A DNA stretch of 64,000 bases from Pogonophryne albipinna (GCA_028583405.1 CM053261.1:11898459-11962458); one strand, 5' to 3'; shown: positions 52,001-63,744, counted from the first letter of the stretch. Numbers and translations: made by a program. The notes: a model not told the origin generated them from the sequence alone.

Positions 52001-52773
52001 CAGCACCATAAACGAAGTGTAAACACAAAGCCTGTGATTTCTACTTTATCTACTTTATATTATTTCAAATTGCTAAGTCTACGGTGTTTTGTTTTGCAGT
52101 TTTGGAGGAGGTGTTTACTCTCCGCGAACAGGCATCATCCTAAACAATGAGCTGTTGGACTTCTGTCGCAGAGCGGACACAGTGAGGGCAGGTAAAGTCA
52201 CATAAACGAGGACTTTCGATTGCAATTTCAATCTCCTTTCAGTCTGATATGGAGTGTGATTGTTGTTGCAGGTGAACAGCCTCCTTCCTCAATGACTCCG
52301 GTAATACTGGAGTCAAAGTCTGGAGGACTTTTTGTGATTGGTGGATCGGGAGGAAGCTTGATAACCTCAGCAGTGGCCTTGGTAATTTTGATTAACCTGT
52401 TTGCAAATTGGTTAACAACTTCCTCATCTGTGTGCTTACATGGTTCTTTGTTTAATCTTTGCAGTCTATGATAAACCACCTGTGGCTGGGGATGAATCTG
52501 AAAGACGCCATTGCTGCGCCTATAGTGTTTGTCGATTCCAATAATGAAGTGAATTTTGAGCCCGGTTTTAACAAGGTGAGATACTCATGTGCTCCTCCTC
52601 ACTGGCCATTCATTACATTTAGATTCACCAGACTGTGTCGTCTATCTAATGAAAAACATTTCATCTTATGTTAATGTGTTCTGACAGAGATAGCCACAAC
52701 ATAATTGTACAAAGTCTGCTTCAATCTACCTTTAATCATCTTTGGAACCGAAGTGGGGAGGATAAGCGGCATT

Positions 52774-52835
<62 letters not shown>

Positions 52836-52994
52836 GTGTGTTCTCAGTCAGTGATAGAGCACCTCACCACTCTTGGACACAAATCTGGGAATTGGAAATT
52901 CTTCCTAAATGTAGTCAATGCTCTGGAAAAGGAGAATGGATGTATTACTGCTGCATCAGACCTCAGGAAGGACGGGAGGTCAGCAGGATACTGA
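46021..52994 (+). CDS. ggt5: Gamma-glutamyltransferase 5 (GGT5)
   Basis: GGT5 is a cell-surface enzyme that hydrolyses the gamma-glutamyl bond of glutathione and converts leukotriene C4 to D4. Coding exons: 46021-46199, 48390-48517, 48593-48688, 49139-49334, 50082-50242, 50346-50492, 50648-50778, 51831-52018, 52100-52191, 52272-52381, 52465-52575 and 52848-52994. Phases agree throughout and give 561 residues (human about 586). A short cytoplasmic start and one membrane anchor (about residues 8-29) are followed by the luminal enzyme. [12 protein letters not shown] and [12 protein letters not shown] identify GGT5. The autocleavage/nucleophile site is the Thr after Gly in [13 protein letters not shown] of the small subunit is present; the protein ends KDGRSAGY. 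Exon 6 ends at an unusual donor, AAG|GTTTCA. Confidence 0.93.
46333..46812. mobile_element. Common fish MITE (ends CCACTGG), in ggt5 intron 1
   Basis: The right end TTACTAAGTTACTGTACACCACTGG-type terminus (shortened here) and the interior TTACTTAAGTAAAAGGACAA and GGTGTAACTAAAGTCT blocks match a very common teleost MITE. The left end is degraded (GGCAGAGGTACAAGAAGTAG), so the target duplication cannot be read. Confidence 0.65.
46813..48389 (+). other. ggt5 intron 1, remainder
   Basis: No exon is visible. It includes a retroposon-end fragment at about 47968-48080 (ATTTATAAAGCGCTTTTCAC). Confidence 0.5.
50822..51065 (-). repeat. Retroposon 3'-end fragment in ggt5 intron 7
   Basis: GATTCAAGGGTTTTATTGTC and ATATGCACAGTA, followed by an A-rich stretch, resemble a widespread fish LINE/SINE 3' end in inverse orientation. 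Confidence 0.5.
51538..51760. mobile_element. Partial MITE copy in ggt5 intron 7
   Basis: It shares the interior blocks TTTTTGTCCTGATCCATTTA and CTGTCTGAAAATGAGCTGAT, and CAACCATTAGC, with the fuller copy at 53048-53590. Both ends are missing. Confidence 0.7.
52776..52832 (+). repeat. (GT)n microsatellite before the last ggt5 exon
   Basis: A 57-base pure GT tract ends 15 bases before the acceptor of the terminal exon (52848), replacing most of the usual pyrimidine tract. Confidence 0.95.
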
Positions 52995-53047
52995 CCAAAG
53001 AAGACCATGAAGAAGCACCTTCCTGTAAATATCTGCACTAACTCAAC

Positions 53048-53590
53048 CTTTAGGTCACCTATTATGTAAAATCCACTTTTTCATGTCTCTTCTACATCAA
53101 CATGTGTCCCCTCTGTGTAAAGAGATTCTGAAAGTTTCAGGAAAAAAGATTCGCTCACTTTTTGTCCTGATCCATTTATATAACCTGTCTGAAAATGAGC
53201 TGATCAGATGTTGGCCACTTTATGATGTCATAACGATTTTTTGGCTTGTGTAACCATTAGCCAATAGCCAACCAAGGTAACACCACCCCCCCCCCCCCAC
53301 ACACACACACACACACACCTTATCACCTGAATCTCCTCCTAGAGCAACATTGTGTATTTTTTTAACCAAATCTCTCTCAGAGGGGCGTGGGGAGTGGCTC
53401 CTTATTTTCATCTAAAGTAACAGACAGAGAATCAGCACTTTTGAAACAGGGCTGAAACAGCGGGGTTTATGGGATGCTACAATCTGTTTGATATTTCGAG
53501 CCAAACACTTCAGAGACATGTTTTGTATATATCTGAGACCTATAATATATTGATGAAAAACAGTATAATAGGGGAACTTTAAAAGTAATA
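53048..53590. mobile_element. MITE in the ggt5 3' region
   Basis: The ends read AGGTCACCTATTATGTAAAA (left) and, on the other strand, AAAGTTCCCCTATTATACTG (right), an imperfect TIR of about 15 bases. The interior is non-coding and includes a C/CA-rich tract at 53283-53318. I recognise the sequence as a frequent percomorph MITE. It falls just after the ggt5 stop codon, so it is probably part of the 3'UTR. Confidence 0.65.
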
Positions 53591-54084
53591 CTTCACCCCC
53601 AAAACATTGACCATCTGTGTATAAAATACTCAAACTATGTTGAATTCTTAAAGAAAACTTTTCTTTTCTCACAGAATCCAAAAACGGAGAAAACTTTCGA
53701 TGACTTGAAGTCAATTGGATGATTAATCCTTATTGTTAAACACTTATTTATATGCAGTGCTTAAAATGTCCTAGTATGTGAAAATGCATGCTTCTGAGAA
53801 TGTAATGAGACGTGTGAAAGATTGTAAGCAGATGTGGTGAAATATGTTTGCTCCTCATTTACCTCAATCTATCGCAATCACTCCTTTTTCTAATGCCTTG
53901 TTTACTGTGCCAGTACAAGGTAACACAGGGTGAGTTAATGGGCATTTTAGAGGTGAAGTATTCCTTTAAAAACAAAAATGTGCCTTCAACAAAATGTGAT
54001 CCCTTTAACCCTTGGTGCTCAGACTCTTCAGTGATGACCTACATCATCAATCAACAAACTATTAATGATTGTCATACTACTTAA

Positions 54085-54330
54085 AATAGGCCCTATTATG
54101 CTTCTCTGTTTTTTCCCTTCCTGGTGTGTGTTATAGATTTGTGTTCATGTAAATGGTCTGCAAAGGCTACAAATCCAAATGTCCCTTTCCAGAAGCAGTT
54201 TCTCTCTCACACGCTGACAATGAGCATAATATATCCTCTTTAAATGACGTGGTCTGACACAATACACCATGATTCCTCGTACGTGTAAACCTACCTGGTA
54301 ATAAACCTGATTCTGATTCTGATGAACTGC
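54085..54330. repeat. Dispersed fish repeat with LINE-type tail
   Basis: TAGGCCCTATTATGCTTCTC and ATTTGTGTTCATGTAAATGG form the start of a common fish MITE. It is followed at 54285-54325 by CCTACCTGGTAATAAACCTG and TTCTGA repeats, the tail also seen near 3790. Confidence 0.5.
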
Positions 54331-56440
54331 TGATATACTGCTGAGATCTGCTATAAAGCTCTGTGGGATTAAACAGTATATTGCAGTAGCAGTCCATAAA
54401 GGCAACTGTGTTGAACCAATTTCATAATTATCAGAGAATGTTTTATTTCCTCACTTCCTTTGTAGGATTTTTTATTGAGCCATGGAATCCTTTTTACATG
54501 TAAGTGACTTCTGACTTACTGTGACCTTAAAAATGTGAGACTGTATGTGAAACAACATTATTTCCTGGGCATATTGTGACCTTTTTTTAAAGCGAAGAAA
54601 ATGCTGTAGAATTTCATTAAACAAAATATATATAGGTATATATATATATATATGTGCCAAGTTGATTCACAGTTAACATTATCTAAATAAAAATACTTTA
54701 TTTTCATACCAACAACATGTTGTTTTCTGTGTTTTAATATCTGAAAATGTTATGTATAATAGTAACACACTTTCTTACAATTATCATCTGTGAATATTTG
54801 TGATTTCACAATAAAGAAAAATCTGAACAAAGACGAGTGATTGTCACCAGATGTGCTTTTCAACCAAAGACGCACAGCTTGAGCTCATTCCTACATGGCA
54901 GCTTTTTATACATTTATCCTTTATTCTGAGTATAGTATGATCAGCAATAATCTGCGTCATGTTTTCCTGTTTTCCCTGTTTCAGAGCAGCACTTTAGCTG
55001 TGAGACAAAGAAGCAGTAATGAGATACATTTCAGGAGAGAGACCGATGAATTAGTAATGATTTCTTAAGTGGATTCTGCTTCGTTTTCCTTTGAGGCACT
55101 AGATGTGAGTTATGAGAACATGCACATTTGAGTCTGTGTGAAGCCCCACTTTCTTTGTTGTATGACAAATTAGTTAATGTGGATAAGTTGTGACTTCATC
55201 GCTTCTTGAAATGACCCTCTTTGTATGAAAAACGTTCATTTAAACAACACTGTGCCAAAATTATCTTTCACGTAAAGCCTGAGCAGTTATATAATCCGGT
55301 GTTGACTCTCTGGCTTGTTTTGACACTTTTAGTCACACAGTCCCTTGATGTAGCAGATTTTCCTCAGGAGGTATTTCATGCTTTTAGATGCCATGAAAGT
55401 GTCATGCAAGGCAGTGGTTTAAATTAAGACACACCAACCTTTTAGTGGGGAAAAGTAAATTGTCTGAGTTGCATATCTCAAAAGTTCATTATGACTATGT
55501 GGGAGTCAGATTATGCTTAATTGGGCATTCAAGGAAAATTGTTGTGTGACTTGATCATTTCTGCATTTATCCTATCCTAAATAATAATGAAACCTCAGCA
55601 GGTGGTGCAAGTCACTAATTTTAAAAAGTACTTGCCGTTTTCAGGGCCAATACGCATAGCATTAAAGAAGCCCTATGTTGTGCACCGGCAAAAGTGTTAG
55701 TCATGTAAATGTCAGTAAACTTCCAAGTTATACGAACATGTAAGCAAAGCATAAATTACAGCTACGTTGACGTTACTTTGAATCACGGTGGTAAGCTAAA
55801 CCGTTAGCAAATAGCTATAGCTAGCCAGATATATTAAATAAACACTTTGTCATACAATCTAAATGTAATGTTTTTTAGCGTTACCTGGTGATTTCAAAGA
55901 AAGCTCTCTGGGAAATGTTGACTTACTGTTTGACATGAAGCTACCTTACAGTACGCAGTTGACCCTGAGTCCTGTCAGTTAAAGTGTTTCATAGTTAGCT
56001 TAGCTAAGCATCAACCTAGCACTGAAATATATGGATGTTATGTGACAGTATTTCTGAGAAAGTCAGCTGAAATGGTGGCATAGTTGCCACTGCTTTACGT
56101 GTCGACAGCATGTTTGAACGTATTTGCAGCAGTAAATGTGGCTGTTTGGCCACTGACGTTGCCATAACAACACCTGAATTTAAATGGGCAACCTCTTTTT
56201 GTGACATATTTTTGCATGAAATTATAATTTTTCTGAATGATATTCCTATTGACAGCTAGTTTCTATGTGACCATTATGAGATGGACAGCCAGAGAGAATA
56301 AATGAAAAGCAGTTATGAAATACTATATGACAAAACAATAATGGACCCCGGACCCCCCTAGAGGAGGTTAGGTCCACAGTGTTTACATGCTTATTTATAC
56401 AATATGTGTGCTTATGCTAACATCATAAGACAAAAGTTGG
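54331..56440. other. Intergenic, no gene recognised
   Basis: This includes candidate AATAAA signals (near 54688 and 54812) that could end ggt5 transcripts, and a short TA-rich tract at about 54626-54654. No coding sequence was recognised. Confidence 0.45.
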
Positions 56441-56449
56441 TTCCGTGTT

Positions 56450-56534
56450 GTGTGTAGTGAGAACGCGCTAGAGTGAGGGGGGCCCCCAAGCCAAAGCTTG
56501 CTTAGGGCCCCCAAAAGTCTAGGGCCGGCCCTGT
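56450..56534. mobile_element. hAT-like terminal fragment
   Basis: GGGCCCCCAAAAGTCTAGGG followed by CCGGCCCTG is typical of the 3' end of a fish hAT MITE. The matching 5' terminus was not found nearby. Confidence 0.35.
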
Positions 56535-57945
56535 GTATATATGTGAGGATCACCTGCTAAATATTAAAGCCTGACACCAGCAATACTTTTATAAACAGTT
56601 TTTTTTAATTCATCACAGTATGTTCATTTCAAGTGTTTAATTTGAAGGAAAATAAAAATAATCGACAATATCTCTTCAATCAATTTGGGAAAACAATAAA
56701 ATCTATTGTGATCTACTAACATTGAGATTGTAAGTTAAATAAATATGTGTTGTGAATGTTAAACCTCTTTGTGTTATCACAGTTTCTATCACAGGTAGAT
56801 CAGACATTTCAAGCAAAACTTTGATAAAGGCAGTATCATTTTACATTCTTTTTACATTTGAATAATTATGTAACACATTTGCACTGCCGCTGAGAGATGA
56901 AGAACCCTGAATCCCACCACTGACAGTGAGCAGCGACAGCTGTAATATTGTTATGGGGTCATTACACACTGAAAAAAGGGGAAAGTGGGGTTGTTGAATT
57001 AGCAAATATGCAGTTAATACATGAGACAGAATGTATTCATGTTTCTCATCGAAACATCAATCAATCATGTAGAACTATTTTAATCTTGAGGGCTGTACGT
57101 TCTATAAGTCTAAATCATGTTAAGAAATAAGAAAAAAGTTATGTTTATCTCTGTAACTCCGCCCACTGAGCACATACGTCAGCAGCTTGCTCTGCAGCCG
57201 ATTACTCAGCTTCTTATTATTGACAAATATTTTATTCACAAATCAAAATGGTCGGACTCAAAACCCTACTTTTAATAGTTTCATAATTTAACTTGAACAA
57301 TATGGCACTTTAATGGACAAGATGAAAAGCAGAACAAAATGCAAAAAATATTTATTTGAAAAATATTTAAACAAAGTGGGGGGGGGGGTGTCCGCCATAT
57401 TTTCTTCCCGCATCGGAGGAGCAAGCTGGTTCTGTTCTGAGGATACCTCTAGGTAAAAGTTATTTAATGTCATCAAATGTTTGTCATATTTACAGGTTAT
57501 CACAAGACGCATTGTTTGCAAAAAGCTGAGTTCACATTTGCCGTTACAACGAGCAACGTAGGGTGGGTGGGTTTCCCGCATTGACTTTGATCAAAAGCAA
57601 GTGCCGGTCAAGGCTGCAGCCAGACGATGATCTGCGTTTATTCCTGTGTGCATCAAAGACGCAGACTAATTGTTCCCACTAAAGTAGGGGTGAGTGTAAT
57701 AAGGAGGCAAAGTTGACGTTGGATGCGCCTGCCATGATGCGCTTAAACTCCGCATTTATCAAAGAAAACAAAATATCACAGTCATAAAAATCATCAAATC
57801 ATTTCATTTTCTAATGATGTTATGGTTGTAGTTGTGTGCTAAATGTATTTACAAAATCACATACCAGGCATATCTTGCCTCAAAACGATGCAGAGAAACT
57901 AATCCATGCATTTGTTACTTCAAGGAGTTTATTGTAACTCTTTAT
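56535..57945. other. Intergenic, no gene recognised
   Basis: No supported feature apart from a poly-G run near 57380. Confidence 0.45.
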
Positions 57946-57949
57946 TATC

Positions 57950-58050
57950 AGGGTGTACCAAGAAGTCAGTTAAGTTGCTTCAACTGATTCAAAATGTATT
58001 GACCAGAGCACGGAAAAGGGACTACATTACTCCTGTTTTGGCTCCGTAGT
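57950..58050 (+). pseudogene. LINE reverse-transcriptase C-terminal fragment
   Basis: The plus frame reads LLQLIQNVLTRARKRDYITP and VLAP and then stops. This matches the LQ..QN.A.R.LTR..KRDHITP.L motif near the end of L2/Rex1-type reverse transcriptases. It is a short 5'-truncated relic. Confidence 0.65.
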
Positions 58051-58084
58051 GAGAATAACTTTTTATATCAAGTACGAACAACCA

Positions 58085-58155
58085 GGTTAGACTACATTAC
58101 ATTTCATTTAGTTTACGTTTTTTTCCAAAGCGACTTAAAATAAGTATTACTGTAA
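58085..58155. repeat. Dispersed fish repeat fragment
   Basis: ACATTACATTTCATTTAGTT then TTTCCAAAGCGACTTAAA, related to 18896-18950. Confidence 0.4.
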
Positions 58156-58960
58156 TGTAAGACTACATATAAGAAACACCCTTATAGCCATTTCAACAAA
58201 CAAAACATTATCCCTTTTGTGAAGGAGGCTTTATCGCAGAATGTTTGGCTTTTGCCTCTCACTTTCTGAATAACTTTGCCTAATAAATCAGAAAATGTGT
58301 TTGCAGTATTTAAATGTTATGAATAAATATTCAGAAATTGTCAGACTAATACCAGTTTTCAATTTGTTAAAGATCAAGTTTAAGTTAGTCAAGTAAATCA
58401 CACAAAACATTTGAATACTCACCATTTACTACAGAGCCTTTGGAACAATGTTCAAAGCAAGGCTGAGGTCAATCTTCTCCACACCAATGACCTATCACAG
58501 AAAAACATATTTGAAATTATTTCATTATTCACACAAAAATAAGACAAAAATGTTCTGCTCCTTAAAGGCGACATTTACCATTTAATTATGTACCTTTAGG
58601 TTAATATGAACCGACTTCGGCCGAGATGGGCACCTCCAGTGTACAAAGCTCCAGTATACTAATGCAATGAATAGGCCTACAACTTTATACAGAGCCATAC
58701 ACATCAGCGTTGCGAGCTCATTTCCATAGAGTGGCGAAGTCACGCCCATCTACTTCCGGTCCATGGGACCTTATTTCGGAAAAATTATGCATTGAAGTCA
58801 ATGAAGAGAGAAAACTTATCTTTCGATCCCGTTTTAATTGTGCCATGAATTACACATATGATGTTTGTCAATCTTAAAAAATCATTTCCATGTCAAAAAA
58901 GTCACAGTTTGTCGTAAAACTGTTGAAATATAAGACTATGAAAAATACATAACTAGAAAG

Positions 58961-58974
58961 ACTACAAATCCCAG
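58961..58974 (+). promoter_or_regulatory. ZNF143/THAP11-type motif ACTACAAATCCCAG
   Basis: One mismatch from the motif at 13909. It lies 107 bases upstream of a THAP-domain ATG, in promoter-like position. Confidence 0.4.
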
Positions 58975-59021
58975 AGTGATGTCATAACTGTTTTCCTCCA
59001 CTAAGAGATAGCTAAGATCAT

Positions 59022-59052
59022 CGCCATATAGATAGAATCTATCTATATGGCG
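59022..59052. repeat. Perfect 14-bp inverted repeat with 3-base loop
   Basis: CGCCATATAGATAG, AAT, CTATCTATATGGCG. It is flanked on both sides by GCTAAGAT in direct orientation. Confidence 0.9.
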
Positions 59053-59080
59053 CTGGCTAAGATAAGATAACTTTAACAAG

Positions 59081-59194
59081 ATGCCTGTGTGCTTAGTACC
59101 AGGTTGTTCTCATACCAGCAATGGGTCTTGCTCGTTCTTTCGCTTCCCATCTGATGAAAGGACCAGGAGTGGCTGGATCAAGTTAGCTACCTAG
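59081..59194 (+). pseudogene. THAP-domain N-terminal fragment
   Basis: ATG at 59081 opens 37 codons: MPVCLVPGC..., then SFFRFPSDERTRSGWIK and a stop. Cys4 and Cys9, the FxFP motif and the Trp are the ordered landmarks of the first half of a THAP zinc finger; the distal C-x2-H half is not in frame. A weak donor (CAA|GTTAGC) could make it a first exon, but no second exon was seen. It may be a host THAP gene exon or a transposon 5' end (P or Kolobok type). The start ATG and upstream motif argue against pure chance. Confidence 0.55.
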
Positions 59195-59417
59195 CTAGTA
59201 GCTAGCACATTAGTTAGCATTACAGCCTTGTCATTTTTATTAGCCTTAACATGAAGTAACATTAAGTAACCCAACATGTTAAACAGTAAGAGTAGTAGTC
59301 ATATTTCGTGAACCCTTTGAAGAGTACTGTCACACCGGTGTGATCATTCTATAATACACAATTTAAGCCCGGGGGAGAAATGCTAACGCTAGCATCGGCG
59401 ATCGCCGATCTTTTCTA

Positions 59418-59873
59418 CTTCATGCCAGTGGCGGTTCTAGACCAATTTGACTGGGGGGGCCACTGGGGGGCCAGTTATTTTCTGAGGGGGGCACAATAAA
59501 TGCAGGACGAAAAAAAGAACTAGGCAGTATGAAGTAATTGCGCATAAGAAAACAATGCAATACAGTTATTGGTATTTGTTTCAGTACACTTATTTATTTC
59601 AGATAGATCTTATAGTTATTACTGTTAGCTTCAGCTTAAGTTATAGTGCAATGTTTGCACTAACACCATATTTATATAAAAATAAAGGCAATGAACAGTT
59701 ACATCTCTACTTTACATAAGGGTGTCTGCACAATCTCACATTACAGCAACAAAATCCTGCGGTTTTTGGCAAACCAAAAGAAAATATACATTAAAAAAAA
59801 AATAAAAAAAAAATGTCATTGTTAGGGGGCACTGGCCCCCCTGGACCCCCCTAGAACCGCCCCTGCTTCAAGC
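59418..59873. mobile_element. hAT-type MITE, 440 bp
   Basis: TIRs CAGTGGCGGTTCTAG (from 59426) and, on the other strand at the right end (59865), CAGGGGCGGTTCTAG. They are flanked by CTTCATGC and CTTCAAGC, an 8-bp duplication with one difference. The interior is G-rich near the ends (GGGGGGCCA), with no ORF. Confidence 0.8.
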
Positions 59874-60206
59874 TATCTGCACAAGGTTGGCATTAAACAT
59901 TAAAAATATCAGGCAGTTCAGAGAGAATCAAATGAAGGCAGGCAGGCAGCTTTGCTTTAAATTCTTCTGAACGTGTTTCATTATTATTATGATTATCATT
60001 ATTATTATCAACGACAACAGCATTTCCAGCAACCTAGCCACCAAATAAATTATAGCCTAGCTATTTGCATGCATTTCCTGTATCATAATGCATTTTGAAT
60101 TACTGAAATTATCTATGTATTTAAATGAATGTAATTAACATTTTCTTGCAGTTGTTTACAGCATTCCACTATAGTTCTTCGAATCTTTATTCCCCTTATT
60201 TCCTTA

Positions 60207-60309
60207 GTTGGTAACCATGGTGTTGCTAGGCAGATTGGGCCCACACACCTGAGTGACATCATCTAGTCAGAGCAGACACGCCCACAGACAGACTGGAGGT
60301 TTGTGTTAT
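60207..60309 (+). repeat. 103-bp direct repeat, copy 1
   Basis: GTTGGTAACCATGGTGTTGC ... GACAGACTGGAGGTTTGT, over 95 percent like 62419-62522. Confidence 0.85.
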
Positions 60310-60954
60310 TATTTTTTCAACATAAGTTAGAAATGCAAGAGGTTTATCTCTCATTCAGAACAATGGAAAGACTCTCCTCTGACTGATTACTGCACATCAA
60401 CATGGAAACCTTTGATCTCTGGACACACACACAGCTGTCGTCGTTAGCTCAAATATAAACACCTGTGTCATGGAACACGATGATGTCATAACTCCAACTG
60501 ACATGCTCCGAGCAGCAGACTTCAGATAATGGTTAATTATGGCTTGTTTCCACTGCAGCGCGGAGCTTGCTTTAAGCGTGCCGAGCCGTGCGGGGCCCGT
60601 TTTTGGTTGCGTTTCCACTTGGCCTAGTACCGGCTAGCGGGTCCTAATTCACAGTCTTTCTGGCCCCATAAAATCGTGGTTCTAGGGCCAGGAACAACCA
60701 GGCTGAGTCGGGCTGAGTATGCTAAACTAGAGAGAGAATTGCTGGCAAGGGGGCTACAACTACAACAAGATGAACATATTTGACCGTGATTTAATTGTAA
60801 TACATGTTTCAAAATGATGCCGAAGTAACAACATACTGATACCGGTTAGTAAAAACCATGAATTAATGCTTTGACAAGTCTGCAGACAGACGGCAGGTGA
60901 AAAACCTTTTAAAATGCGTGTTTTCTAAATGGAGATTGGCTAAGCTAACGTTGT

Positions 60955-61668
60955 ATATGCTCCAGTGGCGAACCGTCAGGGCCTTCAAGGTATTCAGAGA
61001 ATACCCTGGAACACTCAGATAAAACAAACAAAAAATCGATTTAATTATATAAATAAAATGTAATAAAATGTATATAAAATGAATAAATGAGAATCGTATC
61101 TGTGTTGTTGATCTGTAATATTACAGTGTTACGTTGATTTGTTTGTCCTTCTCAGACCATGCACTACGCATTTCAGTGGTTTTGTGTTAGAAAAGAAAGC
61201 AACCAATCAGATCTTGTTCTGGGTCTCTGGGTAAAATATCCTTCAACCAAGGTATTCTACATCCTTGATCGAATGCCCTGGCCGTTGCACTGAATGAGAG
61301 CGTACGTTTGGACTGACAGTTGGATCAACCAATCATATATTGATTTGTAGCCAATGGGCGTATTCTTTCAGAGTTTTCCTCGGTTCCAGGGTACTAGAAG
61401 GCCCGCTAGTTAACTGGCTCGAGACAGAGGATCTAGATGAATGCGACGAAGCAATTCATGGCGTTTTATTGTTTTTAACGTTGAAATGACAAGTGCAACA
61501 GGTGAAGATGAAGTTGTTGTGGAATTGTTGTGAGTACCCTTTTCAAGGCGACAATTCAGTGAACAGACGGACATTATAACGCCGCGGGGGGGCGACGGCA
61601 GCGGCAGGGGGTGTGTGTGTCTACAGAAGGTCCAGTTGTGATAGACACGGTTCGCCACTGATATGCTC
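60955..61668. mobile_element. hAT-type non-autonomous element, 698 bp, perfect TSD
   Basis: TIR CAGTGGCGAACCGT at 60963 and its inverse ending at 61660 are flanked by ATATGCTC at 60955-60962 and 61661-61668. No intact ORF inside. Confidence 0.87.
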
Positions 61669-62418
61669 CAACCGTCCACACTCACAACAACGGCCTATAC
61701 AGACATAAATAAACCAGCGACTGTATTCGCCATGACACAGAGAGTCTGTGGTTTGTACTTGTTTAACTTTTGTCTAGTTTCTGAACAGATATGAGGAGCT
61801 GTGAGCTCTGAGGGCTAACAGCTAACGGCTGTGTTGTTTTTCTGGGGTTCTCATTGAAGATGACGCCATGGCTCCGCCTACACTGCGTTACTATAGATGC
61901 TGCCCCAGTTCCTAAACTGTAATAGCAATGCGCCATAAAGTGAGCCAGTCCTAACGAGGCCTAACGAGGCCTAGCCATACCGAACGAGGCCGTGTAGTGG
62001 AAATGCGCCATTAGAGTGTAGAGAGTCTTAAAAATCTTTGGAAAAAATATTTTAAAACTGCTCTCAGAGCCAAAATATACACTCTATTCAAATAATTTCA
62101 AAAGATTTCAGGAGCATAATTAGTCTGGCCTGCTCAATTGCCTTCATCATATCAAACGGACCCACCGTTCTGGCCCAATAGTGATCTGAGTGACAAAAAG
62201 TCCATCTAGCTTCAAATAATTTCACCGGAACTTTCTTCAGAACAGAGAGAAGTCAACTTTAGACACACAAAACCCAAAAGAAAAACATATATCAGTTCAT
62301 TGGGGTTCCCTGATGCTCACTTTCTGGTCATTTATTTATAGGAGCCATAGTTTTTGAACAGGTGGCAAAATTGTCAGATATAATCCGCAATGCATTCTTA
62401 ATGGCACTCAGTGCTGCA

Positions 62419-62522
62419 GTTGGTAACCATGGCGTTGCTGGGCAGATTGGGCCCACACACCTGAGTGACATCGTCTAGTCAGAGCAGACACGCCCACAGA
62501 CAGACTGGAGGTTTGTATTATT
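62419..62522 (+). repeat. 103-bp direct repeat, copy 2
   Basis: The second copy of the block at 60207-60309, followed by a related but more divergent continuation. Confidence 0.85.
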
Positions 62523-62574
62523 ACTATACATGTTTAATGGTGATGCCCTCAACAGCTCTACGTCAATTATGGGG

Positions 62575-63360
62575 TGTCATCATATGCCATTTCCATGGAA
62601 ACGCATCCCTCGCCATAAAACACGATGTCGCTGTAACTCCAATGGACATGGTCCGATCATCCCCCAAACTTCGCTTGTACATCACTGGTCCATGCTTCAA
62701 CAGCTCTATGCCAAATGCCAATTATCATTTACATTTTTTCTTGATTTTATTTATTTTTGATTTTATTAATCTGTGTGAATCTTTGCTGTCCTGTTTTTTC
62801 ACGCTTACCCTGTTGCTGCTTTATACAACTGAATTTCCCCTCGGGGATTAATAAAGGTTCATCTTATCTTATCTTAAATCTGAGAGCTGTTGCCATCCCT
62901 CGCTAAAAAACAAGATGTCATCGTAATGCCTATGAAAAAGGTCAAAACAGCAGCAGACTTCAGATAATGGTTAATGGTCCTGCCCTCAACATGTCTATAT
63001 GCCAATAGTGAGTTTTCCTCAAAAGCTGTTGCCATGGCAACGCATCCCTCGCCATAAAACACGATATTGCTATAACTCCTATGAAAATTGTCAACAAGTG
63101 CTCAAACCTCACGTGTGCTAACAGTCCAGCCGTGAAGACATCTATGGGACAGTTTTGAGATTTCTTCAAATGCCGTTGCCATGGCAACACAATGCTAACC
63201 ATGAAACACGGTTTTCTCCTAACTTCAGTGAAACATTCTGAAAACGGCCCAAAACTTCACAGGTTTGGGAACGATGCAGCCATCAACACATCTAAGCCTA
63301 TTTTGGGGTTTCATCAAATTCCGTTGCCATGGTGACAGATCACTCGCCATCAAGTTAGTT
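62575..63360 (+). repeat. Degenerate ~148-bp tandem repeat with GTTGCCATGGCAAC
   Basis: Blocks of the form CGCCATAAAACACGAT...CTATAACTCC recur at about 62610, 62901, 63050, 63200 and 63345. The 62610-62901 interval is doubled by an inserted LINE tail. Most units carry a palindrome GTTGCCATGGCAAC or a close variant (62589, 63028, 63175, 63323). A diverged unit also lies near 60470. Confidence 0.65.
62705..62878 (+). mobile_element. LINE 3' tail insertion
   Basis: GAATTTCCCCTCGGGGATTA, then ATAAAGGTTCATCTTATCTT and a repeat of TTATC, a standard fish LINE 3' end. It interrupts the ~148-bp repeat. Confidence 0.65.
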
Positions 63361-63744
63361 CAAAAGTTTGCAGTTAAAAAGATTCTGCTGCTTTACTTTC
63401 TTTTCTCTTCTTAATATACATTCATTCACTACTACTTACATTTCATATCTAACTCCTTAAGCCTACTTTCAGCTATAACCCATTCAACTATTACATTATT
63501 CAGCTATTTCAGGACATTGAGGCTATACATGTTGTTGTTTATACCTTTTTTTAAACCTTTTCTTTTAAATATTAAGCTTTTTTTGCATTTTTGTAGTTAA
63601 AAGCAGCTACCATTCAGCTAATAACATATTCAGCTTTTTCTGCATTTTCAGCTAAATTCAGCCACAAATGTTCACAGTTTACAGCATTCGCACGCATTTT
63701 CTGCAGGAAATGCATTTTCTAGTTCTTTCAATGTTTATTTTATT

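Noticed and set aside
60397..60618. 73-codon minus-strand frame and similar frames in the last 4 kb
   Set aside because: They overlap dispersed and tandem repeats and show no domain.
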